Below are positions 1 to 9,047 of a stretch of 47,913 bases of DNA, in pieces. The notes under the pieces are model-generated. The model made no database searches. It had not been told where the DNA came from and was given only the letters and a program-made list of their open reading frames with translations. The position numbers and the translations under genes are program-made. Numbering within the stretch: the stretch's first letter is position 1; each line of letters opens with the position of its first letter. This DNA comes from NORP181 sp047623555 (lineage in GTDB: Bacteria > Pseudomonadota > Alphaproteobacteria > Rhodobacterales > Rhodobacteraceae), in contig JBLHMP010000024.1 of assembly GCA_047623555.1 (NCBI GenBank), positions 1 through 47,913 on the forward strand, given 5' to 3'.

Positions 1-367
1 AAGACCACCAAAAGTCCCAACCGCCGTCTGGATCAACCCACAAAAAAACACGGAGAAAGCCCAAGCCTAAATTCCAAATGCCACCGTCTCAAAATCGTTG
101 ACACGTTCCGGCGCGCCTTGCACCGTGTCCCGGCAAGGCTATTCGCCCTTGCCAGCTGTTCGCGGCTTGGCGACTCTAAGGCTCATGTCCAACCTTGCGG
201 AAACCCAAACCGATATCGGCAAGCGCCAAACAAAAAATGTCGTGCATGCCGCAGGCGTGCTCCGTTGGATCAAAACCACCTTCAGGATCAGGAAATCGGT
301 CAGGGTCAGAAATCCGACGGCAAAGGTCGCTTTCTGAATGGCGTAATCCGCCCCACCCCGGCACAAC
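1..367. other. Unresolved 5' stretch, possible small or decayed gene
   Basis: No gene can be assigned with confidence in this 367-base stretch. On the minus strand an open frame at 139-381 encodes an 80-residue protein whose first half has a plausible hydrophobic segment (AIQKATFAVGFLTLTDFLI) and alphaproteobacterial-looking codons. Its second half is basic and less convincing. A second minus frame takes over plausible coding character after about base 275, so a frameshifted or decayed small membrane-protein gene is possible. No ribosome-binding site or homologous family was recognised. Confidence 0.25.
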
Positions 368-1057
368 ATGGGCATGACCACACCCTATCGCCTTCACTAT
401 GCACCCGACAACGCCTCGCTGATCATCCGGCTGGTGCTTGAGGAACTGGGCGTGCCCTACACCACAACGCTGGTCGATCGCACCACCGGGCAGCAACGCA
501 GCCCCGCCTATCGGGCGCTTAATCCAAACGGTCTGACCCCAGTGCTGGAAACGCCACAAGGCCCGATATTTGAAACCGGAGCGATCCTGTTGTGGCTGAC
601 CGACACCCATCACGCCCTCGCGCCCCAAGCGGATCACCCAGATCGCGCCACGTTCCTCAAATGGTTGTTTTTTGTGTCCAACACGCTGCACGCTGAAATG
701 GGGATACTGTTTTACCCAACAAAATACGTCGGCCCGGACAGTCCCGCACACGCGAGCTTACGCCAGACCTTACATAGTCGGCTCACGACGCATGTCTCGT
801 ACCTCGAGGGTATGGTGACGCAAAACCCAGAAACCTCTATAGTCTTGTCATACTATATTGCCTGCCTGCTGCGCTGGATGGCGCTCTACCCGCGCGACAC
901 GGATCACAGCTGGTTTGAGCTGACCGGATCGCCAAATCTGCACAGCCTGCTTGCCACGCTTGAGACCCGCCCCGCCGTACATACCGCCGAAGGCCTGGGC
1001 CCGACACCGTTCACCGCCCCTACATTTGCCACCCCTCCAGAAGGATCAACCACATAA
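368..1057 (+). CDS. Glutathione S-transferase family protein
   Basis: Predicted 229-residue cytosolic glutathione S-transferase. The N-terminal thioredoxin-like half carries the usual signature: a helix with LVLEELGVPY at about residues 22-31, the cis-proline loop NPNGLTPVLET at 52-62, and the glutathione-contacting FETGAILLWL at 68-77. The C-terminal half is all-helical as in the family. Substrate cannot be deduced. The start at 368 is used, but an ATG six bases downstream is equally possible and no strong Shine-Dalgarno is visible. The stop codon shares one base with the start of the serine dehydratase gene (TAATG), so the two are probably translated from one transcript. Confidence 0.85.
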   Translation: MGMTTPYRLHYAPDNASLIIRLVLEELGVPYTTTLVDRTTGQQRSPAYRALNPNGLTPVLETPQGPIFETGAILLWLTDTHHALAPQADHPDRATFLKWLFFVSNTLHAEMGILFYPTKYVGPDSPAHASLRQTLHSRLTTHVSYLEGMVTQNPETSIVLSYYIACLLRWMALYPRDTDHSWFELTGSPNLHSLLATLETRPAVHTAEGLGPTPFTAPTFATPPEGSTT

Positions 1058-2430
1058 TGTTCCTGTCCGTTTTTGATATGTTCAAGGTCGGCATCGGCCC
1101 GTCCTCGTCCCACACCATGGGCCCGATGGTCGCCGCCTCGCGGTTTCTGGACATGATGCGCGCCTCGCCCTTTGAATTTGCCGGCCTGCGTGCCTCGCTG
1201 CATGGCTCACTGGCCTTTACTGGTGTCGGCCACGCAACCGATCGCGCCACAATACTGGGGCTGGCGGGCTTTCTGCCGGAAACCTATGATGCCAAAGTTG
1301 CCGCAACAGCATTGGCCGCGATCAACGAAACCCACACCGTTACCCCCGACGGTCTGGGCACGCTGCGGTTTGACCCGGCCACCGATCTGATCTTTGATTA
1401 TGACCAGACCCTGCCTGCCCATGCCAACGGCATGATCCTGATGGCGACGGACAAACAGGGCGACGTTATCCTGCGCGAAAGCTATTATTCCATCGGCGGC
1501 GGGTTTGTGATGACCGAGGCCGAACTAGATGTCGGCAAAGACAGCGACAATGGTGTGCCGGTGCCGTTCCCGTTCAAAACCGCGGCCGAAATGCTCGACA
1601 TGGCGGCGGAATCCGGCAAATCCATTGCTGCGATGAAACGCATCAATGAAATTTCGCGCGGCTGCGAGGTCAGTTTGGCCAAAGGTACGGCCCGGCTTTG
1701 GCAGGTTATGCGTGACTGCATGGATCGTGGGTTGGCCACAGATGGCATCCTGCCCGGCGGGCTAAACGTCAAACGCCGGGCCAAAGCGATCCACGAATCA
1801 TTGCTGGCTGAACGCGGCATGAACCTGACCGCGCCCCACACCATCAACGACTGGATGAGCGTCTATGCCATGGCGGTGAACGAAGAGAACGCCGCCGGTG
1901 GCCAGGTTGTCACTGCGCCAACCAATGGTGCGGCTGGCGTGCTGCCCGCGACCTTGCGCTATTATCTGGATCACGTGCCCGGCGCATCCCCCGCTCATAT
2001 CGAAGACTTCCTGTTAACCGCCGCCGCCATTGGTGGGCTGGTTAAATTCAACGCCTCGATCTCGGGCGCCGAGGCCGGCTGTCAGGCCGAGGTCGGCAGT
2101 GCCGCCGCCATGGCCGCCGCTGGCCTATGTGCCGTCCTTGGTGGCACCCCGGAACAGGTGGAAAACGCCGCCGAAATCGCGCTCGAGCATCATCTGGGCA
2201 TGACCTGCGATCCGGTGCGTGGCTTGGTGCAGGTACCCTGCATCGAACGCAACGGATTAGGCGCGATCAAAGCGGTATCTGCCGCCAGCCTTGCGCTGCG
2301 CGGTGACGGCAGCCATCTAGTGCCGCTGGACGCCTGTATTGAAACCATGCGCCAGACCGGGCGCGACATGCACAACAAATACAAAGAGACATCGTTGGGT
2401 GGCTTGGCTGTGAATGTCCCAAATTGCTGA
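1057..2430 (+). CDS. sdaA: L-serine ammonia-lyase (Fe-S L-serine dehydratase)
   Basis: Single-chain iron-sulfur L-serine dehydratase of 457 residues, deaminating L-serine to pyruvate and ammonia in the cytosol. The beta domain comes first, with GPSSSHTMGPM at residues 14-24, followed by the alpha (catalytic) domain. Cysteines at about 342 (GCQAEVG), 384 (TCDPVRG) and 395 (PCIERN) match the three [4Fe-4S] ligands known for Escherichia coli SdaA (C343, C385, C396), and the terminal residue is also Cys, as in that family. It overlaps the upstream GST gene by one base. Length and motifs are complete, so an active enzyme is expected. Confidence 0.97.
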   Translation: MFLSVFDMFKVGIGPSSSHTMGPMVAASRFLDMMRASPFEFAGLRASLHGSLAFTGVGHATDRATILGLAGFLPETYDAKVAATALAAINETHTVTPDGLGTLRFDPATDLIFDYDQTLPAHANGMILMATDKQGDVILRESYYSIGGGFVMTEAELDVGKDSDNGVPVPFPFKTAAEMLDMAAESGKSIAAMKRINEISRGCEVSLAKGTARLWQVMRDCMDRGLATDGILPGGLNVKRRAKAIHESLLAERGMNLTAPHTINDWMSVYAMAVNEENAAGGQVVTAPTNGAAGVLPATLRYYLDHVPGASPAHIEDFLLTAAAIGGLVKFNASISGAEAGCQAEVGSAAAMAAAGLCAVLGGTPEQVENAAEIALEHHLGMTCDPVRGLVQVPCIERNGLGAIKAVSAASLALRGDGSHLVPLDACIETMRQTGRDMHNKYKETSLGGLAVNVPNC

Positions 2431-2516
2431 CTCGACTGACCTAAGGTTAACTGCAATTTACTAGTATTAATTCAACCTCAGCTTGCGCTTTGGCCGCGTC
2501 CTGCTAGCGTTTCAAT

Positions 2517-3443
2517 ATGTCAAATGACCGCCCCCTTCTGGGTATCCTTCTTATGTTAGGTTTTTGCGCCATTGCGCCTATTGGCGACGCAATCGCCAAG
2601 GTGCTGGGATCGACCATTCCATTGGGCGAATTGGTGCTGGTGCGCTTTGCAGTTCAGGCAATTGTCCTTATTCCCGTGGTGATTCTGACCCGGCGTGTCT
2701 GGCGCATGAGCGGCCGGTTGCTGCGCTTGGTGCTGTTGCGAACCGCGCTGCACATCGCCGGAATCGGCTCTATGTTCACCGCATTGAAATACCTGCCATT
2801 GGCGGATGCGGTGGCCATTGCCTTTGTCATGCCCTTTATCATGCTGATCCTTGGCAAATATATTCTCAACGAAGAGGTTGGCATGCGCCGCATAATGGCC
2901 TGCGTTGTTGGCTTTATCGGCACTTTGCTGGTCATCCAGCCAAGCCTTGTCAATGTTGGGTTGCCGGCCCTTTGGCCCCTGGCTGTGGCCGTGTTGTTTT
3001 CGTTCTTCATCATGACCACCCGCCAGATCGCCCACATAATCGACCCGGTTTCTTTGCAGGCCGTGAGCGGTGTGATGGCCTGTCTGTTCATCATACCGGC
3101 ACTGTGGTTCGGACAGCGATATGGGCTAGAGCCGCTGACCCTGATCGCGCCAAACACCATGGAATGGACGCTGTTGCTGGCCATCGGCATTTTGGGCACC
3201 GGGGCGCATTTGCTGATGACGTGGTCGTTGCGCTATGCTCCGGCGGCGACGCTGGCGCCAATGCAGTACCTGGAAATCCCGATTGCCACCGGCATCGGCT
3301 GGCTGGTATTTCGCGACCTGCCCAATAATATGGCGGCCCTTGGGATCTGTATTACAATGTCTGCCGGGCTCTACATTATCATGCGCGAGCAGGCCAGCGC
3401 ACGGGCAAAGGCGCGCGCGCACCAGAGCGATCACGCGGTATAA
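2517..3443 (+). CDS. DMT family (EamA) inner-membrane transporter
   Basis: 308-residue polytopic membrane protein with about ten hydrophobic segments arranged as two repeated EamA halves. Examples are the segments near residues 8-28, 36-56, 93-113 and 147-165 and the repeat beginning near 180. Proteins of this class export metabolites or amino acids, and the substrate cannot be deduced. The C-terminus is short, basic and cytosolic (ARAKARAHQSDHAV). Its 3' end overlaps the convergent thiamine pyrophosphokinase gene by 65 bases, so there is no intergenic terminator between them. Confidence 0.88.
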   Translation: MSNDRPLLGILLMLGFCAIAPIGDAIAKVLGSTIPLGELVLVRFAVQAIVLIPVVILTRRVWRMSGRLLRLVLLRTALHIAGIGSMFTALKYLPLADAVAIAFVMPFIMLILGKYILNEEVGMRRIMACVVGFIGTLLVIQPSLVNVGLPALWPLAVAVLFSFFIMTTRQIAHIIDPVSLQAVSGVMACLFIIPALWFGQRYGLEPLTLIAPNTMEWTLLLAIGILGTGAHLLMTWSLRYAPAATLAPMQYLEIPIATGIGWLVFRDLPNNMAALGICITMSAGLYIIMREQASARAKARAHQSDHAV

Positions 3444-4092
3444 GCCCCCGAATAACCATGTCCAGCGCCGCGCGTGGAACAATTAGCAACATCCCCGGCC
3501 CGTCCATGTCTAGCGAAATCGGGCCAGTCGCCCGGTTCGACGTACCAATGCGCGAATCGGGCGCAAAGGCCAGGCCGTCAATCGCCCACTCCAACCCGGC
3601 GGACCGCCCGGTCACCGGAGCCAGCGGAAACAGCGACACGACAGCGCCCGCCGACAGCGCCAATTCCAGCCGCGGCGGCGCGTGCACGATGACCTCATGT
3701 GGCCCGATCAGAATACAGGGCCGGTCGGGATGACGCACCAATGTGTTGAACGCCGCCAGTTGATGGTCGACGCGTGCGCCCAGAAAACCGATGGCCAAAA
3801 TCAAAGGCGAATCAATCGCACGCAACGCTTTGTCAAAATCGGTGCTGTCCTGCTCAGATACCCGATGCAGCCGGTTTTGTGGTATCTGTGCAGCGTCGCT
3901 GGCTGACAGCGAATCAAAATCACCGATCACCGCATCAGGAATAATCTCTGCCTGCAACGCCGCCGCTGCCCCGCCGTCCGCCGCCACCAACATGGTTACC
4001 CGGTCCATTACTAGCCCCAGATCGCGCGCCCCAAGCTCTCCACCACCGATCAGGGCAATTGGATCTAAATTGTGTATAATATAGTCTGACAT
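3379..4092 (-). CDS. thiN: Thiamine pyrophosphokinase
   Basis: 237-residue thiamine diphosphokinase, which transfers pyrophosphate from ATP to thiamine to give thiamine diphosphate. Visible family motifs are ALIGGGE near the N-terminus, VAADGGAAAAL (nucleotide site), DAVIGDFDSLS (acidic metal-binding loop), QDSTDFDKAL and GFLGARVDHQLA. The frame is open further upstream, but the start at 4092 (MSDYIIHNL) is chosen because homology-like sequence begins there and upstream codons look non-coding. It is a single gene with a tail-to-tail overlap with the DMT transporter. No TPP riboswitch was recognised upstream. Confidence 0.9.
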   Translation of the reverse strand: MSDYIIHNLDPIALIGGGELGARDLGLVMDRVTMLVAADGGAAAALQAEIIPDAVIGDFDSLSASDAAQIPQNRLHRVSEQDSTDFDKALRAIDSPLILAIGFLGARVDHQLAAFNTLVRHPDRPCILIGPHEVIVHAPPRLELALSAGAVVSLFPLAPVTGRSAGLEWAIDGLAFAPDSRIGTSNRATGPISLDMDGPGMLLIVPRAALDMVIRGLIPRDRSGARAPLPVRWPARA

Positions 4093-4174
4093 TGGTGGAT
4101 TCCCGCCCATTCTGGATACAGAACACATTCTGGCCACAAAATGATAGGTTATTGAACACAGTTTCGAACCGCTT

Positions 4175-4203
4175 TTGACGCCGTGGCATATCACTAGTTT
4201 GAT
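4175..4203 (+). promoter_or_regulatory. Weak candidate promoter for the acidic 742-residue protein
   Basis: TTGACG, a 17-base spacer, then TTTGAT, ending 27 bases before the ATG at 4231. The -35 is good and the -10 is poor, so this is only a suggestion. Confidence 0.3.
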
Positions 4204-4230
4204 CGTAATCAAGTACTGGACGAGCATCCG

Positions 4231-6459
4231 ATGGTTAACAATAACAAAATACTAACCGTTTCATACGGTACATTCTCTTGCACGCTCGAAGGATTCGATG
4301 ATTCTTTTGGTACGATGAAGGCCATAGCCGAGTATTTCCGCGATCTTGCGTCAGATGACCGGTATTTTGGTGCCGAGCCGCCGCAACTGGATGCAGAAAT
4401 GTTGGCACGCATTGCCCAGCGCCAGATTTCCAGCCCGGTAGCCGCCTACCAAGGTGAATCCGGTATCGTTCTGCGTGCTGGCGAAGCAAAAGCTATAAAT
4501 GAGGTGACAGCGCCCGCTGCAGACGTGGCCAAGCCCACAGAAACGCCCACCGAAGTTGTACAACCTGTTGCGGAAAACGGTGTTGCCGACACGGTCGAAG
4601 ATGCGGTTATAGAGCCCGAAATTGCCGAACCCGCCGCCAAGACCGCAAATATTGCCGCCCCAGATATGCCGGTGGCGGACGCCATTGCAGAGGTTGTCGG
4701 GCCCGAGCCCGAAATTATCGCCCAAGACGCGGCACCGATGCAGGCCTATGTCGAGCCCGAAATCATCCCAAAAGATGACATTGTTCCTGCCGCTGACAGT
4801 ATCGCCGCCAAACTGCAGCGCATACGCGCAGTGGTGTCGCGCAACGAAGCCACGGCAAAGGGCGTTGTTTTCTCAGACGACGAACAGGATGATACGTTTT
4901 TGGCGGCTTCGGCAACAGTTCAGGACAGCTTCCAAGCCCGAGACTTTGAGGGTGGAGACTTTGAAGACGAAGACCTGATCGCAACGGACGAAACACCTGC
5001 AGAAGCTATTGAAGACGCCGATGTCAAAGACTCCAAAGCCGATGATGGTGCTTTGGATCTGTCCAAGTTGATGTTGGAAATTGCGGCTCAGGATGATGAG
5101 GTTCAGACTCAGGACACCACGCAGGACAACGTTGCCGAAACCGACGACCCTGAGGTCGACGACGAAATCGCCAAGGCGTTCGCCGCGTTTGAGGCCGTCG
5201 AAACAGCCGATACAACAGACACCGAATTAGCAGATCGCACGATGGATGATCCGGCCGCAGGCAACGATGATAATGACCTGTTCGGCGATGAAGCGGATAA
5301 CAACAGGGCCGTCGATCAAGAAGATGACGATCTGGCAAACCTGCTGGCGGACGTGCGTAACACCAAAACACCTGCCGCCGCCAACGCCCATGTGGTCAAG
5401 GCCCATAATGTCAGAGCCCGTGTGGTCAAGGTCAAGCGCTCAGATTTCGAAGCTGCAATTGCCGCGGGTCAAATCGAAGCTGCTGAGGACGCTGACGATT
5501 CGTACGTAACCACGCTGTCGGATGAGGACGAGGCCGAATTGTTGCGCGAACTCGCCGACGTTGAGGCCACCGCCGAAGCGGACACCGATCCGACCCTTGA
5601 CGCGAACGCCAATGACGACACCGATGATGACGCCGCATTTGACGAAGGTTACGACCAAGACGCAATCGCAGATGCGATTGAAGAGGCCAACGCGGCAGAC
5701 CCTCTTGCGTCTGATTTCGCGTATGAAGAAGAGGAGGCGCCAGCCAAATCCAATCTTCCGTCTGTGGCCGTCTCAGACGAAGCCGACCTGTCGCGTTTGA
5801 TGGATGCCGCCGACACCAAAATGGACGAGCCTGAAACATCGTCCCGCCTTGAGGCCTATTCACATCTGCGGGCCGCTGTTGCGGTTGCAAATGCCGAACA
5901 CGCAGCTGGCGGCACGGTTGGCGATCATACCGATGATGGCGTCTATCGCGAAGACCTGGCCAGTGTGGTTCGCCCGCGCCGTCCCGAATCGGCTGCCAAT
6001 GCAACATCGACCGAACGTCCAAACCGTCCGGCCGAAGGAAAACCTGCCCCCCTGAAACTTGTGGCGGAACAGCGGGTCAATGACCAAACTGAGCAAGCCC
6101 CGCGCGGTCCTGTTCGCCCGCGTCGTGTTTCAGCGGTGCAGGTTACTGAGACGCTCCAGGCTGGTGAAAACAAAGTAGGGTTTACCCAGTTCGCCCAAGA
6201 GATGGACGCCACCGACCTGCCTGATCTGCTAGAAGCAGCGGCCGCCTATATGTCATTTGTTGAAGGCCGCGCACAATTTTCGCGTCCTCAGCTGATGACC
6301 AAAGTGCGCCAGATCGAAACCAGCAACTTCAACCGCGAAGATGGGTTGCGCTCGTTCGGAAAATTGCTGCGTGAGGGCAAGATCCAGAAGGCCGGCGGCG
6401 GACGCTTTACCGCATCCCAGGACATCGGGTTCCGCCCTGACGAACGCGCTGCGGGTTAA
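4231..6459 (+). CDS. Large acidic two-ended protein of unknown function
   Basis: 742 residues in three parts. Residues 1-70 are a folded-looking N-terminal segment (ILTVSYGTFSCTLEGFDDSF). About 70-640 is a very long Asp/Glu/Ala-rich, low-complexity, probably disordered stretch. The last 100 residues are again folded-looking, with a helical segment and a basic end containing RSFGKLLREGKIQKAGGGRF, which resembles a winged-helix or small DNA- or protein-binding fold. No transmembrane segment or signal peptide is visible, so it is cytosolic. I recall similar proteins throughout Rhodobacteraceae under unreliable names such as chemotaxis protein; nothing here supports CheA, as there are no H-box or ATPase motifs. 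It is monocistronic and followed by a terminator. Function unknown. Confidence 0.85.
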   Translation: MVNNNKILTVSYGTFSCTLEGFDDSFGTMKAIAEYFRDLASDDRYFGAEPPQLDAEMLARIAQRQISSPVAAYQGESGIVLRAGEAKAINEVTAPAADVAKPTETPTEVVQPVAENGVADTVEDAVIEPEIAEPAAKTANIAAPDMPVADAIAEVVGPEPEIIAQDAAPMQAYVEPEIIPKDDIVPAADSIAAKLQRIRAVVSRNEATAKGVVFSDDEQDDTFLAASATVQDSFQARDFEGGDFEDEDLIATDETPAEAIEDADVKDSKADDGALDLSKLMLEIAAQDDEVQTQDTTQDNVAETDDPEVDDEIAKAFAAFEAVETADTTDTELADRTMDDPAAGNDDNDLFGDEADNNRAVDQEDDDLANLLADVRNTKTPAAANAHVVKAHNVRARVVKVKRSDFEAAIAAGQIEAAEDADDSYVTTLSDEDEAELLRELADVEATAEADTDPTLDANANDDTDDDAAFDEGYDQDAIADAIEEANAADPLASDFAYEEEEAPAKSNLPSVAVSDEADLSRLMDAADTKMDEPETSSRLEAYSHLRAAVAVANAEHAAGGTVGDHTDDGVYREDLASVVRPRRPESAANATSTERPNRPAEGKPAPLKLVAEQRVNDQTEQAPRGPVRPRRVSAVQVTETLQAGENKVGFTQFAQEMDATDLPDLLEAAAAYMSFVEGRAQFSRPQLMTKVRQIETSNFNREDGLRSFGKLLREGKIQKAGGGRFTASQDIGFRPDERAAG

Positions 6460-6481
6460 GGCAGCACACGATAACAACCAA

Positions 6482-6510
6482 AAACGGCGGCCTTTCGAGG
6501 GTCGCCGTTT
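6482..6510. terminator. Hairpin terminator between convergent genes
   Basis: Inverted repeat AAACGGCG/CGCCGTTT, with further inner pairing GCC/GGT, lying between the stop of the acidic protein and the convergent DUF6524 gene. T and A tracts on either side allow use in both directions. Confidence 0.75.
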
Positions 6511-6553
6511 GTGATTCGGGTGCTGTTTTATTGCGGCTTATGCCAACGGGGGC

Positions 6554-6949
6554 TTAGTCATTCAGATCATCAACATCCGACTGACCGCTCAATTGCCGAC
6601 GCACTTGGCTCCAGCTCAGGCCAATCCCCAACACCGCCGACAGTGAAAATATTCCCAGCCAGGCATTCACATCGGTGTTTTCCAACGACAGCATCCCCAG
6701 ATCATATAACACCCACAGCATCGCGGCGACCACGGCGAGCACCAAAAACATGCCAAACCCACCGATTGAACGCAGAGTGGCACGCAGGTAGATGATATAA
6801 CCGATCGCCAGAATCAGCCCGGCAAGCACGGCAATCGACAGGCGTGTTTCATAGTTCGCCATTGACCAGCGCAGGTAGTTCCACTCGGTCGGATTGTAGG
6901 TTGCTGTCAACAAAACGAACGCAAACAGCCAGCGCACGAACATGCCCAT
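6554..6949 (-). CDS. DUF6524-like small inner-membrane protein
   Basis: 131-residue membrane protein with about four hydrophobic segments: VRWLFAFVLLTATY near the N-terminus, LSIAVLAGLILAIGYIIYL, FGMFLVLAVVAAMLWVLYDL, and a last one around WLGIFSLSAVLGIGLSW. The C-terminal tail is acidic. Start MGMFVRW at 6949 is preferred over longer versions, because the upstream frame reads as non-coding and overlaps the promoter region of purA; 6943 is an alternative. Assignment to DUF6524 is from memory of the family's N-terminal WLFAF...YNPT pattern. Function unknown. Divergently oriented from purA. Confidence 0.75.
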   Translation of the reverse strand: MGMFVRWLFAFVLLTATYNPTEWNYLRWSMANYETRLSIAVLAGLILAIGYIIYLRATLRSIGGFGMFLVLAVVAAMLWVLYDLGMLSLENTDVNAWLGIFSLSAVLGIGLSWSQVRRQLSGQSDVDDLND

Positions 6950-7098
6950 ATCTTTTGGCCCCATATTTTGACGCAAAATCGCGTAAACTTTGGGGTCTGT
7001 CCAGCCCTTCGCGCCACTTCGGCGATATTGAGGTTTCCCTGTTGCGCGCACGTCGGTATACGGACGCGGGTTTGAATGACGCAGTAAAGGACCGAAAC

Positions 7099-8391
7099 AT
7101 GGCCAACGTCGTTGTTGTCGGCGCTCAGTGGGGCGACGAAGGAAAAGGTAAAATCGTGGATTGGCTCAGTGAACGGGCCGATGTAATCGCCCGTTTTCAG
7201 GGTGGCCATAACGCCGGGCATACGCTGGTGATTGACGGTGAGGTCTATAAACTTAGTCTTTTGCCGTCCGGCATCGTGCGCGGCGGCAAGCTGTCGATTA
7301 TCGGCAATGGCGTGGTGCTGGACCCTTGGCATCTGGTCAAGGAAATCGCGCAGCTGCGCGGTCAGGGTGTGTCGATCACCCCCGAATCCCTGATGATTGC
7401 CGAAAACACGCCACTGATTCTGCCGATTCACGGCGAATTGGATCGCGCCCGCGAAAATCAGAATGCGGTTGCCAAAATCGGCACCACCGGGCGTGGCATT
7501 GGTCCAGCCTATGAAGACAAAGTTGGCCGCCGGTCTGTTCGGGTTGCCGATCTGGCCGATGACGCAACGCTTGAGTTGCGCGTTGACCGGGCGCTGGCGC
7601 ATCACGACGCGCTACGACGTGGGCTTGGTTTGCGCGAAGTTGACCGCGCGGCATTGCTGAAAGCGTTGCGTGACATCGCACCGTCGGTTCTGGAATACGC
7701 CGCCCCGGTTTGGAAGGTGATGAACGAAAAGCGCAAAGCCGGCAAACGCATCTTGTTTGAAGGTGCTCAGGGCGCGTTGCTTGATGTTGATTTTGGCACC
7801 TATCCGTTTGTGACCTCGTCCAACGTCATCGCCGGACAGGCCGCCACGGGCACCGGTATTGGTCCGGGGGCGATTGATTTCGTTCTGGGCATCGTCAAAG
7901 CCTATACCACCCGCGTCGGCGAAGGTCCGTTCCCTGCGGAACTGGACGACGCCGACGGTCAGCGGCTGGGTGAACGCGGCCATGAATTTGGTACGGTTAC
8001 CGGGCGCAAACGCCGTTGTGGTTGGTTTGACGCCGTGCTTGTGCGCCAAACCTGCGCCACCTCCGGCGTTAACGGCATCGCGTTTACCAAACTGGACGTG
8101 CTGGATGGCTTTGAGACGCTGAAAATCTGTGTCGCCTATGAGCTGGATGGCAAACGCATGGACCATCTGCCAACTGCCGCCGATCAACAGGCGCGTTGCA
8201 CACCGATCTATGAGGAAATGCCCGGTTGGTCGCAAAGCACCGAAGGCGCGCGCAGTTGGGCCGACCTGCCCGCCGAAGCGATCAAATACGTGCGTCGGGT
8301 CGAAGAGCTGATCAATTGCCCGGTGGCAATGCTGTCGACCTCGCCCGAGCGCGAAGACACCATCCTTGTCACTGATCCGTTTGCCGACTGA
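7099..8391 (+). CDS. purA: Adenylosuccinate synthetase
   Basis: 430-residue enzyme that joins IMP and aspartate using GTP to form adenylosuccinate, the first committed step to AMP. Diagnostic motifs are the N-terminal GAQWGDEGKGK (P-loop, with catalytic Asp), GHNAGHT, GRGIGPAYEDK, and the Arg-rich VTGRKRRCGWFDA. The frame is open about 85 codons upstream, but ATG 7099 has an excellent ribosome-binding site (AAAGGA) and begins exactly at the family's N-terminus. The stop overlaps the DUF2842 gene by one base (TGATG). Confidence 0.98.
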   Translation: MANVVVVGAQWGDEGKGKIVDWLSERADVIARFQGGHNAGHTLVIDGEVYKLSLLPSGIVRGGKLSIIGNGVVLDPWHLVKEIAQLRGQGVSITPESLMIAENTPLILPIHGELDRARENQNAVAKIGTTGRGIGPAYEDKVGRRSVRVADLADDATLELRVDRALAHHDALRRGLGLREVDRAALLKALRDIAPSVLEYAAPVWKVMNEKRKAGKRILFEGAQGALLDVDFGTYPFVTSSNVIAGQAATGTGIGPGAIDFVLGIVKAYTTRVGEGPFPAELDDADGQRLGERGHEFGTVTGRKRRCGWFDAVLVRQTCATSGVNGIAFTKLDVLDGFETLKICVAYELDGKRMDHLPTAADQQARCTPIYEEMPGWSQSTEGARSWADLPAEAIKYVRRVEELINCPVAMLSTSPEREDTILVTDPFAD

Positions 8392-8630
8392 TGGGCGATA
8401 CATCCAAACCCGGCCTGTCCTATAAGGCCCGTCGCCGCTGGTCGGTGGCCCTGCTGTTGGTAGGGCTGCCGGTCTATATCATCGTCGCCGCCATGGTGAT
8501 GACAGCGTTTGATCGCCCGCCATTCTGGCTCGAACTGCTGATCTATCTCGTTCTCGGTGTGATCTGGGCGCTGCCGTTCAAAATGGTGTTCCGCGGCGTT
8601 GGCAAACCAGATCCGGAGCAGGAACCATAA
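8391..8630 (+). CDS. DUF2842 family small membrane protein
   Basis: 79-residue protein with two hydrophobic segments (VALLLVGLPVYIIVAAMVM and LELLIYLVLGVIWALPF) flanked by basic residues, matching the size and layout of alphaproteobacterial DUF2842 proteins. It is translationally coupled to purA by a TGATG overlap. Its function is unknown. The purA-DUF2842 neighbourhood suggests co-transcription but not necessarily a role in purine synthesis. Confidence 0.85.
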   Translation: MGDTSKPGLSYKARRRWSVALLLVGLPVYIIVAAMVMTAFDRPPFWLELLIYLVLGVIWALPFKMVFRGVGKPDPEQEP

Positions 8631-8637
8631 ACATGAC

Positions 8638-8723
8638 GTCGGGTGCGTGATTCCACGCATCTGTATTGGGGCCAGCGAGGCATGGGGCGGAGCGAGGACG
8701 GTGCGTGAAATCACGCACCCTAC
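8638..8723. repeat. Paired palindromic repeat element, degenerate copy
   Basis: Two palindromes face each other: TGCGTG-ATTC-CACGCA at 8644-8659 and GGTGCGTG-AAAT-CACGCACC at 8700-8719. The outer arms (GTCGGGTGCGTG and CACGCACCCTAC) are near-perfect inverted copies, so the whole unit can fold into a cruciform. It lies between the convergent DUF2842 and nitrile hydratase activator genes. It has the same architecture as the elements at 12646 and 42722. Confidence 0.75.
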
Positions 8724-8726
8724 GGC

Positions 8727-9047
8727 TTATTCACCGGCCAACCGAACTGGCTCACCATGGGGCGTACTCAGATACGCCCGCTCCCATTCTGCGCGAAACC
8801 GCTCAACGTCTTCTGGCGCGGCCTGTGCCGTATCTGCCAGCATGGCTTCTAGCGTCTCAAGCCAGGCGTTGAAATAATCCTCACCACCGTCCAACTCTTT
8901 GGCCAGCCCATGTCGCGCCAAGGTCTGTGAAAACCGTGTTGCCCAATCTGGCCAGCTGAAATGCCCGGTTTCGTTCAAAAACACCGTCAGCGCGAACACC
9001 TGTGCGTGCCAAGGCTCGCTGAACTCGGGTTCCGGGGCGCCGTTCAT
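8727..9047 (-). CDS. Nitrile hydratase activator / accessory protein
   Basis: 106-residue small protein similar to the N-terminal part of the nitrile hydratase beta subunit (EPWHAQVFALTVFLNETGHF, then WPDWATRFS). This is typical of the accessory proteins that deliver cobalt and mature the alpha subunit. The start MNGAPEPEF at 9047 overlaps the nthB stop by four bases (ATGA), and the longer in-frame start at 9071 is less likely. It is last in the alpha-beta-activator operon. Confidence 0.85.
   Translation of the reverse strand: MNGAPEPEFSEPWHAQVFALTVFLNETGHFSWPDWATRFSQTLARHGLAKELDGGEDYFNAWLETLEAMLADTAQAAPEDVERFRAEWERAYLSTPHGEPVRLAGE

Noticed and set aside
176..751. 191-codon minus frame overlapping the GST gene
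   Set aside because: Most of it is a shadow of the GST. Only its last third overlaps the uncertain 1-367 region, discussed there.
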